A stretch of DNA of 64,000 nucleotides, from positions 1 to 64,000 of the forward strand of contig JAUZSE010000015.1 in the NCBI GenBank assembly GCA_030949725.1, given 5' to 3'. The notes under the pieces are model-generated. The model did no database searches. It was not told the DNA's origin and worked only from the letters and a program-made list of their open reading frames with translations. The position numbers and the translations under genes were made by a program. Below, one piece after another: positions 9,030-19,675 of this stretch (position 1 is the stretch's first letter; each line of letters starts with the position of its first letter). This stretch comes from Sulfurovum sp. GTDB lineage: Bacteria > Campylobacterota > Campylobacteria > Campylobacterales > Sulfurovaceae.

Positions 9030-10427
9030 TTACAAAACTTCAATTCTATTTCTACCATTTGTTTTGGCTTTATATAAGGCTTTATCAGCTCTAATAATCG
9101 TATCATCTATATCTTCATTATCTTGATAGAGTACAGCACCAAAACTACAGGTAATATTGTGAACCTCTGTAAAATCGTGCTGTATAATTTGCTTTTGTAT
9201 TTTTGTTAAGACCTTAATCAATATGGGCATACTTGGTATCTCTAGTAACAAAATAAATTCTTCTCCACCCCAGCGAATAAAGTAATCTTTCTTTTTCATA
9301 GAGCTTTTGATAAGCTGACTAAATTCTTTGAGCACATGGTCACCTACATCATGCCCATAGTTATCGTTGACCTTTTTGAAGAAATCAATATCTATCATTA
9401 CTAAACCTAAATGGGCTAAGGGATTGACTTGTTTGATAATACTATTGATATTCTTATTAAAGAAAAAGCGATTATAGACTTGTGTCAGTTCATCATAGAC
9501 GAGCTTTTTATTGAGATCTATCTTTTCGCTCATACTTTCTGTGACATCTTGAATCACCCCATGAGAGACGAGTGCTTGTCCTGCATGATCCACAAAGGTT
9601 TTACATTTTTGTTCTATATACTTAACCCCCATAGTGGTGACAATCCTATGGGTAATAATATGGAATTCTTGTTCTAATAAATGTTTGCTATACGCATCTT
9701 TTACCCTCTGTAAATCATCTTCATGGATATAAGCAAAAAAGTCATTGCCGTGCTGTACCTTATCTTGTTTATTTCTTTCAAAGATACTATAGGTTTCGTC
9801 ACTCCATTCTAAGATGTCTGCTTTAATATCATAGGACCATCTCCCAATCCTTGCAATAGCTTGTGCTTGATAAAGTAACTGTAAGGTTTCTTCTCTTTTT
9901 GTATTGAGGCTATTGATATATTTGATAAGAATAATGACAATAATAATCACGAGTACTATGAGTATAAAAATCAAAAGAAGGGTAATTCGAATCGCCTCTT
10001 TTTCACTTTGGATACTATGTGCTAAAAATAGTTTGGCTTTATTGTTGGCATAAGTTACTAAGAATTCTACCTGTGTATTCAATAGTAGGATATGCTCATA
10101 ACCTCGATGTTTGGTAATATATTGGGCTTCTTCATATTTCGCTTCTTTGATTAGGGCAATCACTTCTTCTCGAATATTTTTCCATTGTATAAACAGTTGA
10201 TAGCTTGTGTCAATATCATGCCTACTTCCTAAGTAATATTTAAATACGATGATATAATCAGAATATACTTGTTTTTCATCTTCATCAACAAGAAGAATAG
10301 CTTTTTTGAGGTCTGTTTTTGTTTTCGCTATAGATACATCTTTCATATATCTATGCATGGAAGTAATATTGGTCTGAATAGATTTGGTTGCATTCGAAAC
10401 CCTATAAGGATGTTTATACATTTTTTG
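9030..10427 (-). pseudogene. Membrane diguanylate cyclase (PAS-GGDEF), 3' portion after IS66 insertion
   Basis: This part encodes about 463 residues: a helical sensor region, one strong membrane helix, a PAS-like domain (ARIGRWSYDIKADILEWSDE) and a GGDEF domain with the active-site GGEEF, DIDFFKKVND and NRFFF. It would make cyclic di-GMP from two GTP. The first 36 codons lie beyond the IS66 copy, at 12157-12266. The insertion duplicated 8 bp (ATTTTTTG), and removing IS and one copy restores one frame. A shortened protein could still start at the ATG within this part, but it would lack the first membrane anchor. Confidence 0.85.
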
Positions 10428-12156
10428 GTAACCCCCACAATAACCCCACCAACCAACCTCTAAGAAATCCTAACTATCCCATCAGCACTTACATTCCAAG
10501 GTAACAACGCCTCAATATCCCTACCATCTCTTTGATAATAAGGAAACTCAGTCATAAGATACTTCAAGTAGTGATAGGGTTCTAATCCATTAGCCTTAGC
10601 AGTCTCTATAATAGTGTACCAAGTAGCAATAGCCTCAGCACCTTTCACAGAAGTAGCAAATAACCAATTCTTTCTACCAAGTACCATAGGTCTTATATGG
10701 TTTTCTGCTCCATTATTATCAATATTGAGTCTTCCATCAGTAAGATAGACTTTTAGCTTAGGAAATTGATTATTGAGATACACAAATGCTTTAGCAATAG
10801 CACCACCAAGTTCTTGTGCTTTATAGAACTTTGTGTTAATCCATTCTCTTATAGTGTTGATGATAGGTTGAGATTTCTCTTTTCTGATAATTAACTTTTT
10901 ATCAGGAGGATCATCTTTTATCTCTTTTTCTATTTTATAGAGTTTCTGTATGAGTGTTATGGCTTCTTGTGCATAACTCTTACTTTGTGGGTCACTGACT
11001 CCTGATTTGACTATATCTGCAAACTTTCGTCTAGCGTGGTTCCAGCAAGCTAGATGTGTCATATCATTTGTCTTGACCACATCATTATATCCAGCGTATC
11101 CATCTGTTTGTAGAAAACCACTAAAGCCCTCGAGGAGTGCGGTCGCTGCCACTGCACTCCTGTTATTGGCATAGTGCATATAGACAATTTTATATTTATC
11201 CATTCCTACACCTAGCCATATATAGGATTTTTTGTTGCTTTGCCTTTGTGTGCATTCACTACTTGAAGTGTCGTCTCATCTGCTTGTATATATTCATTCT
11301 CTAGGAGTCTCTCTTTGAGTTTTTCTTTAAAATGTTTTAGTTTTTCAGAAGCTTTTATCATCCAATTAGAGAGTGTCGTATCATTGAATGGAGCCACAAA
11401 TCTATTTTTATAAATTTTAGCTTGTCTGTACAGTGGCAATGCATCTTCAAACTTTTGTACAGCAATAGTTGCTAAGAATGAAGCGGTTACTTGTGTCTTT
11501 GGGAGGATAAATGGTCTTAAATGCTGTTGTGCTTGGTTTCTCTCCACATCTACAACCATATACGAATCTAACGTTTTGTATGACTTGAAATTTTGCAGGT
11601 ACTATATCGTATTGTTCTGATACAAGTTCTTTAATCTTGTGCATTGTATCACCACAGCTACATATCTTCTCATCATCACTGATATCGTCTTTCTACTCTT
11701 ACTCTTGGTATATCAGTAGGTGGAGAAGTTCTTCCACCTCTCTTTCTTTTGAATGTTATTTCAATCTCTTCATCTTCTACTACTTCAATACTCTCTTCAT
11801 TGTCTTCAAAGAGAGTTGGTTGCTTAGGGTTTAGTTTTTCACTTTTGGAGGTAAAGTGTTGACGTATGAGGTAATCTATCTTTTCTTTTAGGTGATTTAT
11901 TTCAATTTGTTGGGTTTGTATTCTTTTTTCTTGAGTAGTAATTTGTTCTTTTTGAACACTGCTTTCTTGAGCTTGATTTATAATGATTTCTTGTAGTTTT
12001 TCTATATCAATAAGCTCTGTTTTCATAGTGCTATTATAGCTAAAACTACTACTATACTTGGTTAGTAAATGACTTTTTTATGTGATGTTTTTTGCTTATT
12101 TTAGCTGTGTGATGCTTTGCTTAATATTGGGTTGGTGGGGTTATTTAGGGGGTTAC
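10428..12156 (-). mobile_element. IS66-family element, copy A (tnpC only)
   Basis: Bounded by inverted ends GTAACCCCC...CCACCAACC and flanked by a perfect 8-bp duplication ATTTTTTG (10420-10427 and 12157-12164). At 1729 bp with only the large transposase it resembles the short IS66 subgroup lacking tnpA/tnpB. It splits the diguanylate cyclase gene. Confidence 0.95.
10460..12026 (-). pseudogene. IS66 transposase TnpC, copy A (frameshifted)
   Basis: Reconstructed about 520 aa: N-terminal coiled coil (leucine-zipper type), Cys zinc finger (CSCGDTM), central DDE domain with QADETTLQV, FLQTDGYAGY and DGRLNIDNNGAENHIRP, and a C-terminal tail. Here it is cut into pieces by an insertion near 11690 (CTTTC where copies C and D have GCTC), a changed patch near 11514, and an A6 run at about 11226-11231 where copies B and C have A7. 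It is inactive as written. Confidence 0.9.
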
Positions 12157-12266
12157 ATTTTTTGTGTGAGTTGAGAAAGTTCTAGCATCTTATAGATAGA
12201 AAAAATACCCAAAAAGATAAGGAGCATAAGGGTAATAGAAAAACTAATAATAATTTTGGAATTCAT
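12157..12266 (-). pseudogene. Diguanylate cyclase, 5' fragment (start codon and first membrane helix)
   Basis: ATG at 12266 with AGAGGT upstream, then a hydrophobic helix (MNSKIIISFSITLMLLIF) reading in frame into the 8-bp duplication. Joined to 10419 it continues as LTQKMYKHPYRV. It shows the original gene had an N-terminal membrane anchor and a periplasmic sensor region. Confidence 0.85.
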
Positions 12267-12307
12267 TCTACCTCTTTAAAATTTAGGATTAGATTATACC
12301 GCTATTT

Positions 12308-12553
12308 TTATATTATTGGAATAAGTTCAGGAAAAATATAAGAAGCAAAAGAGGGATTAAACTTTAAGCGAATAGCACCCTTGTGTGTATCAGATTCCAA
12401 ATAATCAAGTTTAATTAAATCTTGAATAAGTGTTGAAGCTGTTAAAGTCGCACTTTCAATGCACAGTCTTTCTGCTAATGAAAGTAACTCAGCATCAATA
12501 TTGCCTTGAATATCTCTAGGTATAAAGAGGGGTGAAGTCCAAAATATACTCCT
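12308..12553 (-). pseudogene. C-terminal remnant of an unidentified gene next to ISAzo13 copy 1
   Basis: A minus-strand frame of about 80 codons ends at a TAA (12308-12310) and reads LFIPRDIQGNIDAELLSLAE then a helix-rich stretch and FNPSFASYIFPEL. It could be a winged-helix tail. Across the ISAzo13 copy (13837-13990) the same strand reads LNNLQKYQQKMLHYLKY in another frame, so the gene is both interrupted and frameshifted. I cannot name the family. Confidence 0.35.
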
Positions 12554-12555
12554 TA

Positions 12556-13836
12556 GGACAACAAGATAAACAAACCCAAAATAAGCTAAAATACTATTTA
12601 TGAAAAAGTACCCAAAAGAAATAGAAGAGCAAATGCTAAATCTATATAAAAGTTTATCAGAGAAAGACAGAAGACGCTACGCAGGAATAGAAGCAACCAA
12701 ATTAAGTCATGGAGGGATAAGCTATATATGCGAAATCTTTGAATGTGACTATAGTGGTGTGTCAAGAGGACAAAAAGAGTTAAGAACAGAATTAGATAAA
12801 GATAATAAAAGACAAAGAGAAGAGGGAGGAGGAAGAAAGTCTATATTGCTCACAAGAGAAGGCTTAGACGAAGCATTCCTAGAGGTTATCGCAGAGAGTA
12901 CAGCAGGTTCACCGATGGATGAGACGATAAAGTGGACAAATTTATCACGGAAAGAGCTACAAACTAGATTGTCAGAGAAAGGTTTTGTAGTTGATGTGGA
13001 TATAGTGAAACAACTCTTAAAAAAACATCATTTTCGTAAGCGACAAGCATTTAAAACACTTTCAGGAAAAGTAGATGTTGCAAATAGAGATGAGCAATTT
13101 AAAAATATTGAAAAACTAAAAGAAGAATATAAGAAAGAGGGGAATCCTGTTTTGAGTATGGATGTAAAAAAAAGAGTTTTTAGGAAATTTATACCGAGAA
13201 GGTAAACTGTATACTCAAGAGATAATTAAAGTTAAAGACCATGATTTTCCTTCTTACGCAGAGGGAAAAATTGTCCACCTATGGGCTGTATGATATAAAC
13301 CTAAATATTGGTTATATTACCATAGGGACAAGTGCTGATACCAGTGAATTTGCTTGTGAATCTATCAAAAATTGGTGGTTAAATTATGGATATATTGAAT
13401 ATCAAGGACATGATAAACTGCTACTACTGTGCGATGGTGGGGGCAGTAATAGCTCTCGTCACTATATTTTTAAAGAAGATTTACAGAAGTTATCAGAGGA
13501 ATTACAAATTGAAATTCGTATTGCTCATTATCCTCCTTATACATCAAAGTATAATCCTATAGAACATCGCCTATTCCCTCATATCACAAGAGCTTTACAA
13601 GGAGTCATTTTTACAAGTGTAGAGTTAGTAAATACCCTTATTGCACAAACTAAAACGACTACAGGATTGAAAGTTTTTAGTTCTATTCTTGATAAGGTAT
13701 TTCATACAAAAAGAAAATATGCAGAGGGCTTTAAAGAGAATATGAAAATTATCTTTGATATACATTTACCACTTTGGAATTATGTTGCTATTCCTAAAAA
13801 GTACTAGTAATTTGGTTTTATTTATGTTTTAGTCCT
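12556..13836 (+). mobile_element. ISAzo13-family element, copy 1
   Basis: About 1281 bp with imperfect inverted ends beginning GGAC and ending GTCC(T), flanked by TA (as TTA) on both sides, the target used by IS630/Tc1-related elements. The three copies in the window share the same ends. It sits in a decayed minus-strand gene. Confidence 0.9.
12600..13807 (+). pseudogene. ISAzo13-family transposase, copy 1 (two frames)
   Basis: The upstream frame (12600-13205, 201 aa) is a helix-turn-helix region ending in VLSMDVKKR. The downstream frame has the catalytic-domain motifs GLYDINLNIGYITIGTSAD, LLLCDGGGSNSSR and YPPYTSKYNPIEHRLF, diagnostic of ISAzo13 DDE transposases. The two join at an A8 run (13166-13173); A9 or a +1 slip gives KKKEFLGNLY. 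All three copies have A8. This copy also differs near 13277 (GTCCACCTATGGG instead of GTCCCCCATGGG), adding a second shift. Confidence 0.85.
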
Positions 13837-14045
13837 TATATTTCAAATAGTGTAGCATTTTTTGCTGATATTTTTGCAGGTTATTCAGTAAAGATGAAAG
13901 AACTCTTTGTATTTACTCTAGCCATTACTTTGTCCAACTAAGTGTAAATGATTTTCCAAGATTATATAAGAGAAGATGGTTAAATTATCACTTTTTTGCA
14001 AGTGTGTTAATGGATCAATAATAATTGATAAATTATAAGCATATT

Positions 14046-14822
14046 CTAGTCTATTCTAAACTGTCCCTCAATTAAAAATCTAAAAAAACCATATTCTATA
14101 AGTTTTGGATTATCTTCCAATAATTCACTAAAATCTTTTTCTTCTTGAATAGCTTTTGCTAAATCATATAAAGCTTCATAATGTTCATTAAGTGTTATCA
14201 CTCGACATAAATTATTATCATTCTTTTCTATCTCTAACTTATGACATTTTCCTAATCCAAAAAATAATATTGTTTTTTCTGCCTTTCTATAGCTATAACT
14301 ACCTTTTCCTAAGTCTTGTTTTCTTTTCAATTCTAAAATCGCTAAAGGGAGATATTTTGTCGTAAAAACCAATTCAAAATAATCTAAAGGGTCTTCTTCT
14401 CTAGGATTAATAAGAAGAGGATACTCTAAAACTAAATCATCTATACTTTTTGCAACAAAATCATTATCTAACGGGAAAAATGATTCTTTATAGCCATCAT
14501 TACAACCTTTACACATCAAAATATAATTATTCTCTTCACATTCTAAAAAGGCATAAGCATCTTTAGGTAATTTAGAATTTGCAAGATTTCTTTTAGGTCT
14601 AAAATGGTCAATAGAAGAACCAGTATGCCGTTCATTTTCCATATCTAGTTTTTGTTCACAAATAGGACATCTATTATAAGATATATTCTTATGAATAGGT
14701 GTAAATTTTGTCCAAGCTTTATTTGACGCACAATCTGTATAGATATCTCTTTTTGCTTCTTCAAATTCACTATTCACTTTTTCAAAATCTTGATGTTTAT
14801 TAATTTGATTCATAAAAATCAA
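14046..14822 (-). CDS. HNH endonuclease, PtuB-like partner of the adjacent ATPase
   Basis: 258 aa from TTG at 14822, preceded by AAGGA and overlapping the TGA of the ATPase gene; an ATG at 14813 is the alternative. It shows a zinc-framed HNH fold: CPIC (residues 52-55), the catalytic IDHFRPK (Asp72-His73), then CKGCN (104-108) and FFPL. This is the pattern of HNH nucleases paired with ATPases in Septu (PtuB) and related defence systems. The overlap shows strict co-expression. It is expected to cut nucleic acid when triggered by the ATPase. The pairing is inference from motif and context. Confidence 0.8.
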   Translation of the reverse strand: MIFMNQINKHQDFEKVNSEFEEAKRDIYTDCASNKAWTKFTPIHKNISYNRCPICEQKLDMENERHTGSSIDHFRPKRNLANSKLPKDAYAFLECEENNYILMCKGCNDGYKESFFPLDNDFVAKSIDDLVLEYPLLINPREEDPLDYFELVFTTKYLPLAILELKRKQDLGKGSYSYRKAEKTILFFGLGKCHKLEIEKNDNNLCRVITLNEHYEALYDLAKAIQEEKDFSELLEDNPKLIEYGFFRFLIEGQFRID

Positions 14823-17785
14823 AATTTATCCTTGTATTTATTCAATAATGATTGAAAATCTTGCTTATTTAATTGTTTTAGTCCAGAAAAATTTATATCT
14901 TCATTCTCTTTGACAAATGCTAAAAACTTAAAATATGCTCTATCATAAATAAATCGGGAAGCCATTGTTCCTTCTAATTCATTTTCTATAAGTTCTAATT
15001 TATTTTTATCTTCATCATTAAAATTTTGACTATCATTCTCTCTTTTTTCTTTCAATTCAAAGAGATTTTCAACCAAATCTTGCATATCTTTACCAACCAA
15101 AGCATTTAGACCAAAATATCGGATAAGCACAGCTGATATATCTAAATATTTAGTCCCTTTCCCCTCTGTATTTACACTTTCTTCTCCTATCTCAATCACT
15201 CCAATTTCATTAGAGTTTCTATTTAGCATTAGTAGTGGATTATGAGTTGCTATAATAATTTGAATATTATCATTAAGTTTTTTTATACTCTCAATAAGTT
15301 TGAATTGCCATTCAACATGTAAAGAAGTTTCAGGCTCATCCATTAATAAAATAAATGGTTCATCTCCTTCTAGTAAGATAGTTAAAAATATAATTAAAAT
15401 TTGTTTTTCACCCGAAGAAATTTCATTAAAAAATAATTTCTTATTTTCTTCTCTTAATTTAATTAAAAGTGCTTCTTTACTATCATTAAGAACAATTTCT
15501 TTCTCTGTATCTCTTAAAAAGTTATTAATAATTTCTTTAAATAAATTTATTTTTTTATAAATACCTTCTTTTATAATATTTTCTTTTATTGTCAATTCTT
15601 GAAACTGTTGTAATATCTCAGGCGTTGCATTTGTAATATTTTGTACAATTACACTAATTTTTTCACTTATATCTTTGCTTTCTTTTTCAAAAATGTTATT
15701 TAATTCTCGTTGATGCTGTCCAAACTTATCAACCAACTTTAACAACTTACAATCTAAATCATTTTGACTTTTTTCACATTTTTCATTTTTCCCATCAAAG
15801 GTATCGACTAAAATAGATTTTACATCCGAAAAATTCTTATTATTTGAAATAATGATATCTTGTGTGAGAGTATCTTCATAAAATTTCTTAATCTTTAAAT
15901 GTATTCCAGGAAAATTAAATTTTTCTAAAACCTCTTTATCCTTATTAATACAAGCATGAATAAGTTTTAAAATTGTTGATTTACCTGTACCATTTTTACC
16001 AATTAAAATATTTGTATCTTCTCCAACTTCCCATTTAAAATTTTTATCTTTATAAATCTTTTGAATATCAATCTCTTTAATATTAATTCTTTTAGCTGAA
16101 GCCAACTCTCTTGCTCCTGCATCTAAAAGTAGTTCTTTTATTGCCAGTTTAAACTCAATAAATTTTTTATCTTCATTACTAGGTAAAAAGACTTCAATAA
16201 TATTTTTAAAAATAAAATCTTTTCTTTGTTTATGAGAACCCCTACCTTTTTCAAGATAAGCTTGATTCCATAAATGATTGTTTTGGATGATAAGTTGATG
16301 ATAAATATAATTTCTAAGCTTTGTTGAAAAATCTTGTTTTATCTCATTTTGAGAACTCATAATATCAGAATTAAATTGCTCTTCTGTTTGTAAAAAAAGA
16401 TTTATATCTTTCATTATAAATAATAATATTTCACTAATAGGCTTAATGGAGTCATACTCTATTTGATTATTTTTCATCTGTTTAGTAAATGCTTTAACTC
16501 TTGTCCAATGTTCGTTATCAATTTTTTCTTTAAAATAAGAAATAAAATCCTTTGTATTTAAGTTAGCAAAGAAATTATTAAAATCATATTCTAAAGGAAT
16601 GAATGTTACTTCATCTTGATTTTTCATATCTTCAAAAAGTCTTTTTATCTCTTTTTGTGAGTATTCTGATATTTTAGATTCATTTAACTTTTCTAATTTA
16701 TAAGTATTTTTATTTTCTAAACTAAAAGAAACTTTTTGCTCTTTAAGTGCGTTCTCTAAATTTGCTAACCTTCTTCGTAAAAATCCATTTCTATCACTAT
16801 TTTCTATTCTATCTATTTTAGAAAAAATCAACTTAAATTTATTTTTATAACCATTCAAAAAAATACTCTCAATTGCACCTTGTCCACCTGATATAAAAGG
16901 GTCTTCTCCTTTTTCCATTAAAAGAATATGATTACAATAATCAAAAAAATCATAATGACGAATAGATAAGGTATCTCTTCTTTCTTCTAAAGAATGCCCT
17001 ATTCCTTCTCCATCAATTAATAAAAACTCTAAATCTAAATGCTGTAACCACTTAGATAATAGCTCCTCTCCCTCTATTCTAATATATTCTACAAGTAAAG
17101 AAATTGAACCAATATCTGTCTTTAAAAGTGTTTTATTTCTATTAATAAAATCAGATTTTTTCTCTATATTATCAATAATAAGTGGTTTATTTGAAAATAA
17201 TTCATAATCAGAATCTACTAATTTGAAAAAGTTATCTTTTATTTCATTTAAGAAAGATGTAGTGATATTATTTATCTCCGTTTTAATATCAAGTGTATCA
17301 AAAAGAGTCTCATCATTATCCCTTTCAATAATTAAAGGAATAATATTAGATAAGATAATTTGTGCTTTAGCATCTAAAGTTTCTTTGGATACCATATATT
17401 TTAGACGAAACTTTTCATCAGAAGACTCTTCTAGTTTTAAAACTATATCATCTAAATTATCTTTATTTATTTTACTATTATCTAAAGCTTTTTTTATAGC
17501 ATCCTTTATGAGCATCTCAATAGAATCAACAATATCCTCTTTCTTTTTTAAAATAATAATTGTCTTAAGAGGTAAACCTTTTTTTATAATATATTCCGTA
17601 GGTGCAACAGTGGTTCGTGTCTGTGTTGTTGTAGGAAAAGCAGAATCAACAGTATCAATAATATTTCTTACTAAAGAAGTTTTTCCTGCTCCTGTACTCC
17701 CTAAAAGATATATCTTTTTTATCTTAGATAAATCTAATTCATTATTCTGTTTTAATATTTCTTGTATGTCCGAAAAGTTTCTCAT
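14819..17785 (-). CDS. Large two-NTPase protein: N-terminal GTPase plus C-terminal ABC/OLD-type ATPase (PtuA-like)
   Basis: 988 aa from ATG at 17785, chosen for GAGGA upstream. The first module has a P-loop GSTGAGKTS (residues 29-37), a Thr-rich switch, DGEG at about 257 (G3) and SKID at about 323 (G4), so it looks like a TRAFAC-type GTPase. The second module has LIGKNGTGKST at about 598, a helical insertion, SSGEKQI (signature) at about 790, LLMDEPETS (Walker B) at about 815 and ATHNP (switch His) at about 846, as in PtuA/OLD/RecF-like ATPases. It overlaps the HNH gene. Fusion of both NTPases in a Septu-like pair is unusual. The location between IS copies suggests a transferred defence island. 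Confidence 0.85.
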   Translation of the reverse strand: MRNFSDIQEILKQNNELDLSKIKKIYLLGSTGAGKTSLVRNIIDTVDSAFPTTTQTRTTVAPTEYIIKKGLPLKTIIILKKKEDIVDSIEMLIKDAIKKALDNSKINKDNLDDIVLKLEESSDEKFRLKYMVSKETLDAKAQIILSNIIPLIIERDNDETLFDTLDIKTEINNITTSFLNEIKDNFFKLVDSDYELFSNKPLIIDNIEKKSDFINRNKTLLKTDIGSISLLVEYIRIEGEELLSKWLQHLDLEFLLIDGEGIGHSLEERRDTLSIRHYDFFDYCNHILLMEKGEDPFISGGQGAIESIFLNGYKNKFKLIFSKIDRIENSDRNGFLRRRLANLENALKEQKVSFSLENKNTYKLEKLNESKISEYSQKEIKRLFEDMKNQDEVTFIPLEYDFNNFFANLNTKDFISYFKEKIDNEHWTRVKAFTKQMKNNQIEYDSIKPISEILLFIMKDINLFLQTEEQFNSDIMSSQNEIKQDFSTKLRNYIYHQLIIQNNHLWNQAYLEKGRGSHKQRKDFIFKNIIEVFLPSNEDKKFIEFKLAIKELLLDAGARELASAKRINIKEIDIQKIYKDKNFKWEVGEDTNILIGKNGTGKSTILKLIHACINKDKEVLEKFNFPGIHLKIKKFYEDTLTQDIIISNNKNFSDVKSILVDTFDGKNEKCEKSQNDLDCKLLKLVDKFGQHQRELNNIFEKESKDISEKISVIVQNITNATPEILQQFQELTIKENIIKEGIYKKINLFKEIINNFLRDTEKEIVLNDSKEALLIKLREENKKLFFNEISSGEKQILIIFLTILLEGDEPFILLMDEPETSLHVEWQFKLIESIKKLNDNIQIIIATHNPLLMLNRNSNEIGVIEIGEESVNTEGKGTKYLDISAVLIRYFGLNALVGKDMQDLVENLFELKEKRENDSQNFNDEDKNKLELIENELEGTMASRFIYDRAYFKFLAFVKENEDINFSGLKQLNKQDFQSLLNKYKDKF

Positions 17786-18396
17786 TTTACTATTCCTCAT
17801 TTATTGATAGATGTATTATACTTACTTTTAAATGATTTTTGGTAACCCCCACAATAACCCCACCAACCAACCTCTAAGAAATCCTAACTATCCCATCAGC
17901 ACTTACATTCCAAGGTAACAACGCCTCAATATCCCTACCATCTCTTTGATAATAAGGAAACTCAGTCATAAGATACTTCAAGTAGTGATAGGGTTCTAAT
18001 CCATTAGCCTTAGCAGTCTCTATAATAGTGTACCAAGTAGCAATAGCCTCAGCACCTTTCACAGAAGTAGCAAATAACCAATTCTTTCTACCAAGTACCA
18101 TAGGTCTTATATGGTTTTCTGCTCCATTATTATCAATATTGAGTCTTCCATCAGTAAGATAGACTTTTAGCTTAGGAAATTGATTATTGAGATACACAAA
18201 TGCTTTAGCAATAGCACCACCAAGTTCTTGTGCTTTATAGAACTTTGTGTTAATCCATTCTCTTATAGTGTTGATGATAGGTTGAGATTTCTCTTTTCTG
18301 ATAATTAACTTTTTATCAGGAGGATCATCTTTTATCTCTTTTTCTATTTTATAGAGTTTCTGTATGAGTGTTATGGCTTCTTGTGCATAACTCTTA

Positions 18397-19675
18397 GGAC
18401 AACAAGATAAACAAACCCAAAATAAGCTAAAATACTATTTATGAAAAAGTACCCAAAAGAAATAGAAGAGCAAATGCTAAATCTATATAAAAGTTTATCA
18501 GAGAAAGACAGAAGACGCTACGCAGGAATAGAAGCAACCAAATTAAGTCATGGAGGGATAAGCTATATATGCGAAATCTTTGAATGTGACTATAGTGGTG
18601 TGTCAAGAGGACAAAAAGAGTTAAGAACAGAATTAGATAAAGATAATAAAAGACAAAGAGAAGAGGGAGGAGGAAGAAAGTCTATATTGCTCACAAGAGA
18701 AGGCTTAGACGAAGCATTCCTAGAGGTTATCGCAGAGAGTACAGCAGGTTCACCGATGGATGAGACGATAAAGTGGACAAATTTATCACGGAAAGAGCTA
18801 CAAACTAGATTGTCAGAGAAAGGTTTTGTAGTTGATGTGGATATAGTGAAACAACTCTTAAAAAAACATCATTTTCGTAAGCGACAAGCATTTAAAACAC
18901 TTTCAGGAAAAGTAGATGTTGCAAATAGAGATGAGCAATTTAAAAATATTGAAAAACTAAAAGAAGAATATAAGAAAGAGGGGAATCCTGTTTTGAGTAT
19001 GGATGTAAAAAAAAGAGTTTTTAGGAAATTTATACCGAGAAGGTAAACTGTATACTCAAGAGATAATTAAAGTTAAAGACCATGATTTTCCTTCTTACGC
19101 AGAGGGAAAAATTGTCCCCATGGGCTGTATGATATAAACCTAAATATTGGTTATATTACCATAGGGACAAGTGCTGATACCAGTGAATTTGCTTGTGAAT
19201 CTATCAAAAATTGGTGGTTAAATTATGGATATATTGAATATCAAGGACATGATAAACTGCTACTACTGTGCGATGGTGGGGGCAGTAATAGCTCTCGTCA
19301 CTATATTTTTAAAGAAGATTTACAGAAGTTATCAGAGGAATTACAAATTGAAATTCGTATTGCTCATTATCCTCCTTATACATCAAAGTATAATCCTATA
19401 GAACATCGCCTATTCCCTCATATCACAAGAGCTTTACAAGGAGTCATTTTTACAAGTGTAGAGTTAGTAAATACCCTTATTACACAAACTAAAACGACTA
19501 CAGGATTGAAAGTTTTTAGTTCTATTCTTGATAAGGTATTTCATAGAAAAAGAAAATATGCAGAGGGCTTTAAAGAGAATATGAAAATTATCTTTGATAT
19601 ACATTTACCACTTTGGAATTATGTTGCTATTCCTAAAAAGTACTAGTAATTTGGTTTTATTTATGTTTTAGTCCT
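18397..19675 (+). mobile_element. ISAzo13-family element, copy 2 (inside IS66 copy B)
   Basis: Nearly identical to copy 1, flanked by TTA on both sides, inserted in the IS66 tnpC near the codons for SYAQEA. Length 1279 bp. Confidence 0.95.
18441..19646 (+). pseudogene. ISAzo13-family transposase, copy 2
   Basis: Same two-frame layout as copy 1 with the A8 junction. The codons around 19115 read GTCCCCATGGG (four C) where copy 3 has five C, adding a one-base loss in the catalytic half. A few substitutions (e.g. CATAGAAAAAG near 19543) separate it from copy 1. Inactive as written. Confidence 0.85.

Noticed and set aside
14046-17785. Reading the ATPase-HNH pair as part of a retron
   Set aside because: No reverse transcriptase or msr/msd-like RNA is next to it; the only RT in the window belongs to the group II intron 30 kb away.
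15300-17807. Plus-strand hydrophobic open frames opposite the GTPase-ATPase gene
   Set aside because: They are antisense shadows of an AT-rich gene, rich in Leu/Ile/Phe from Lys/Asn/Glu codons.
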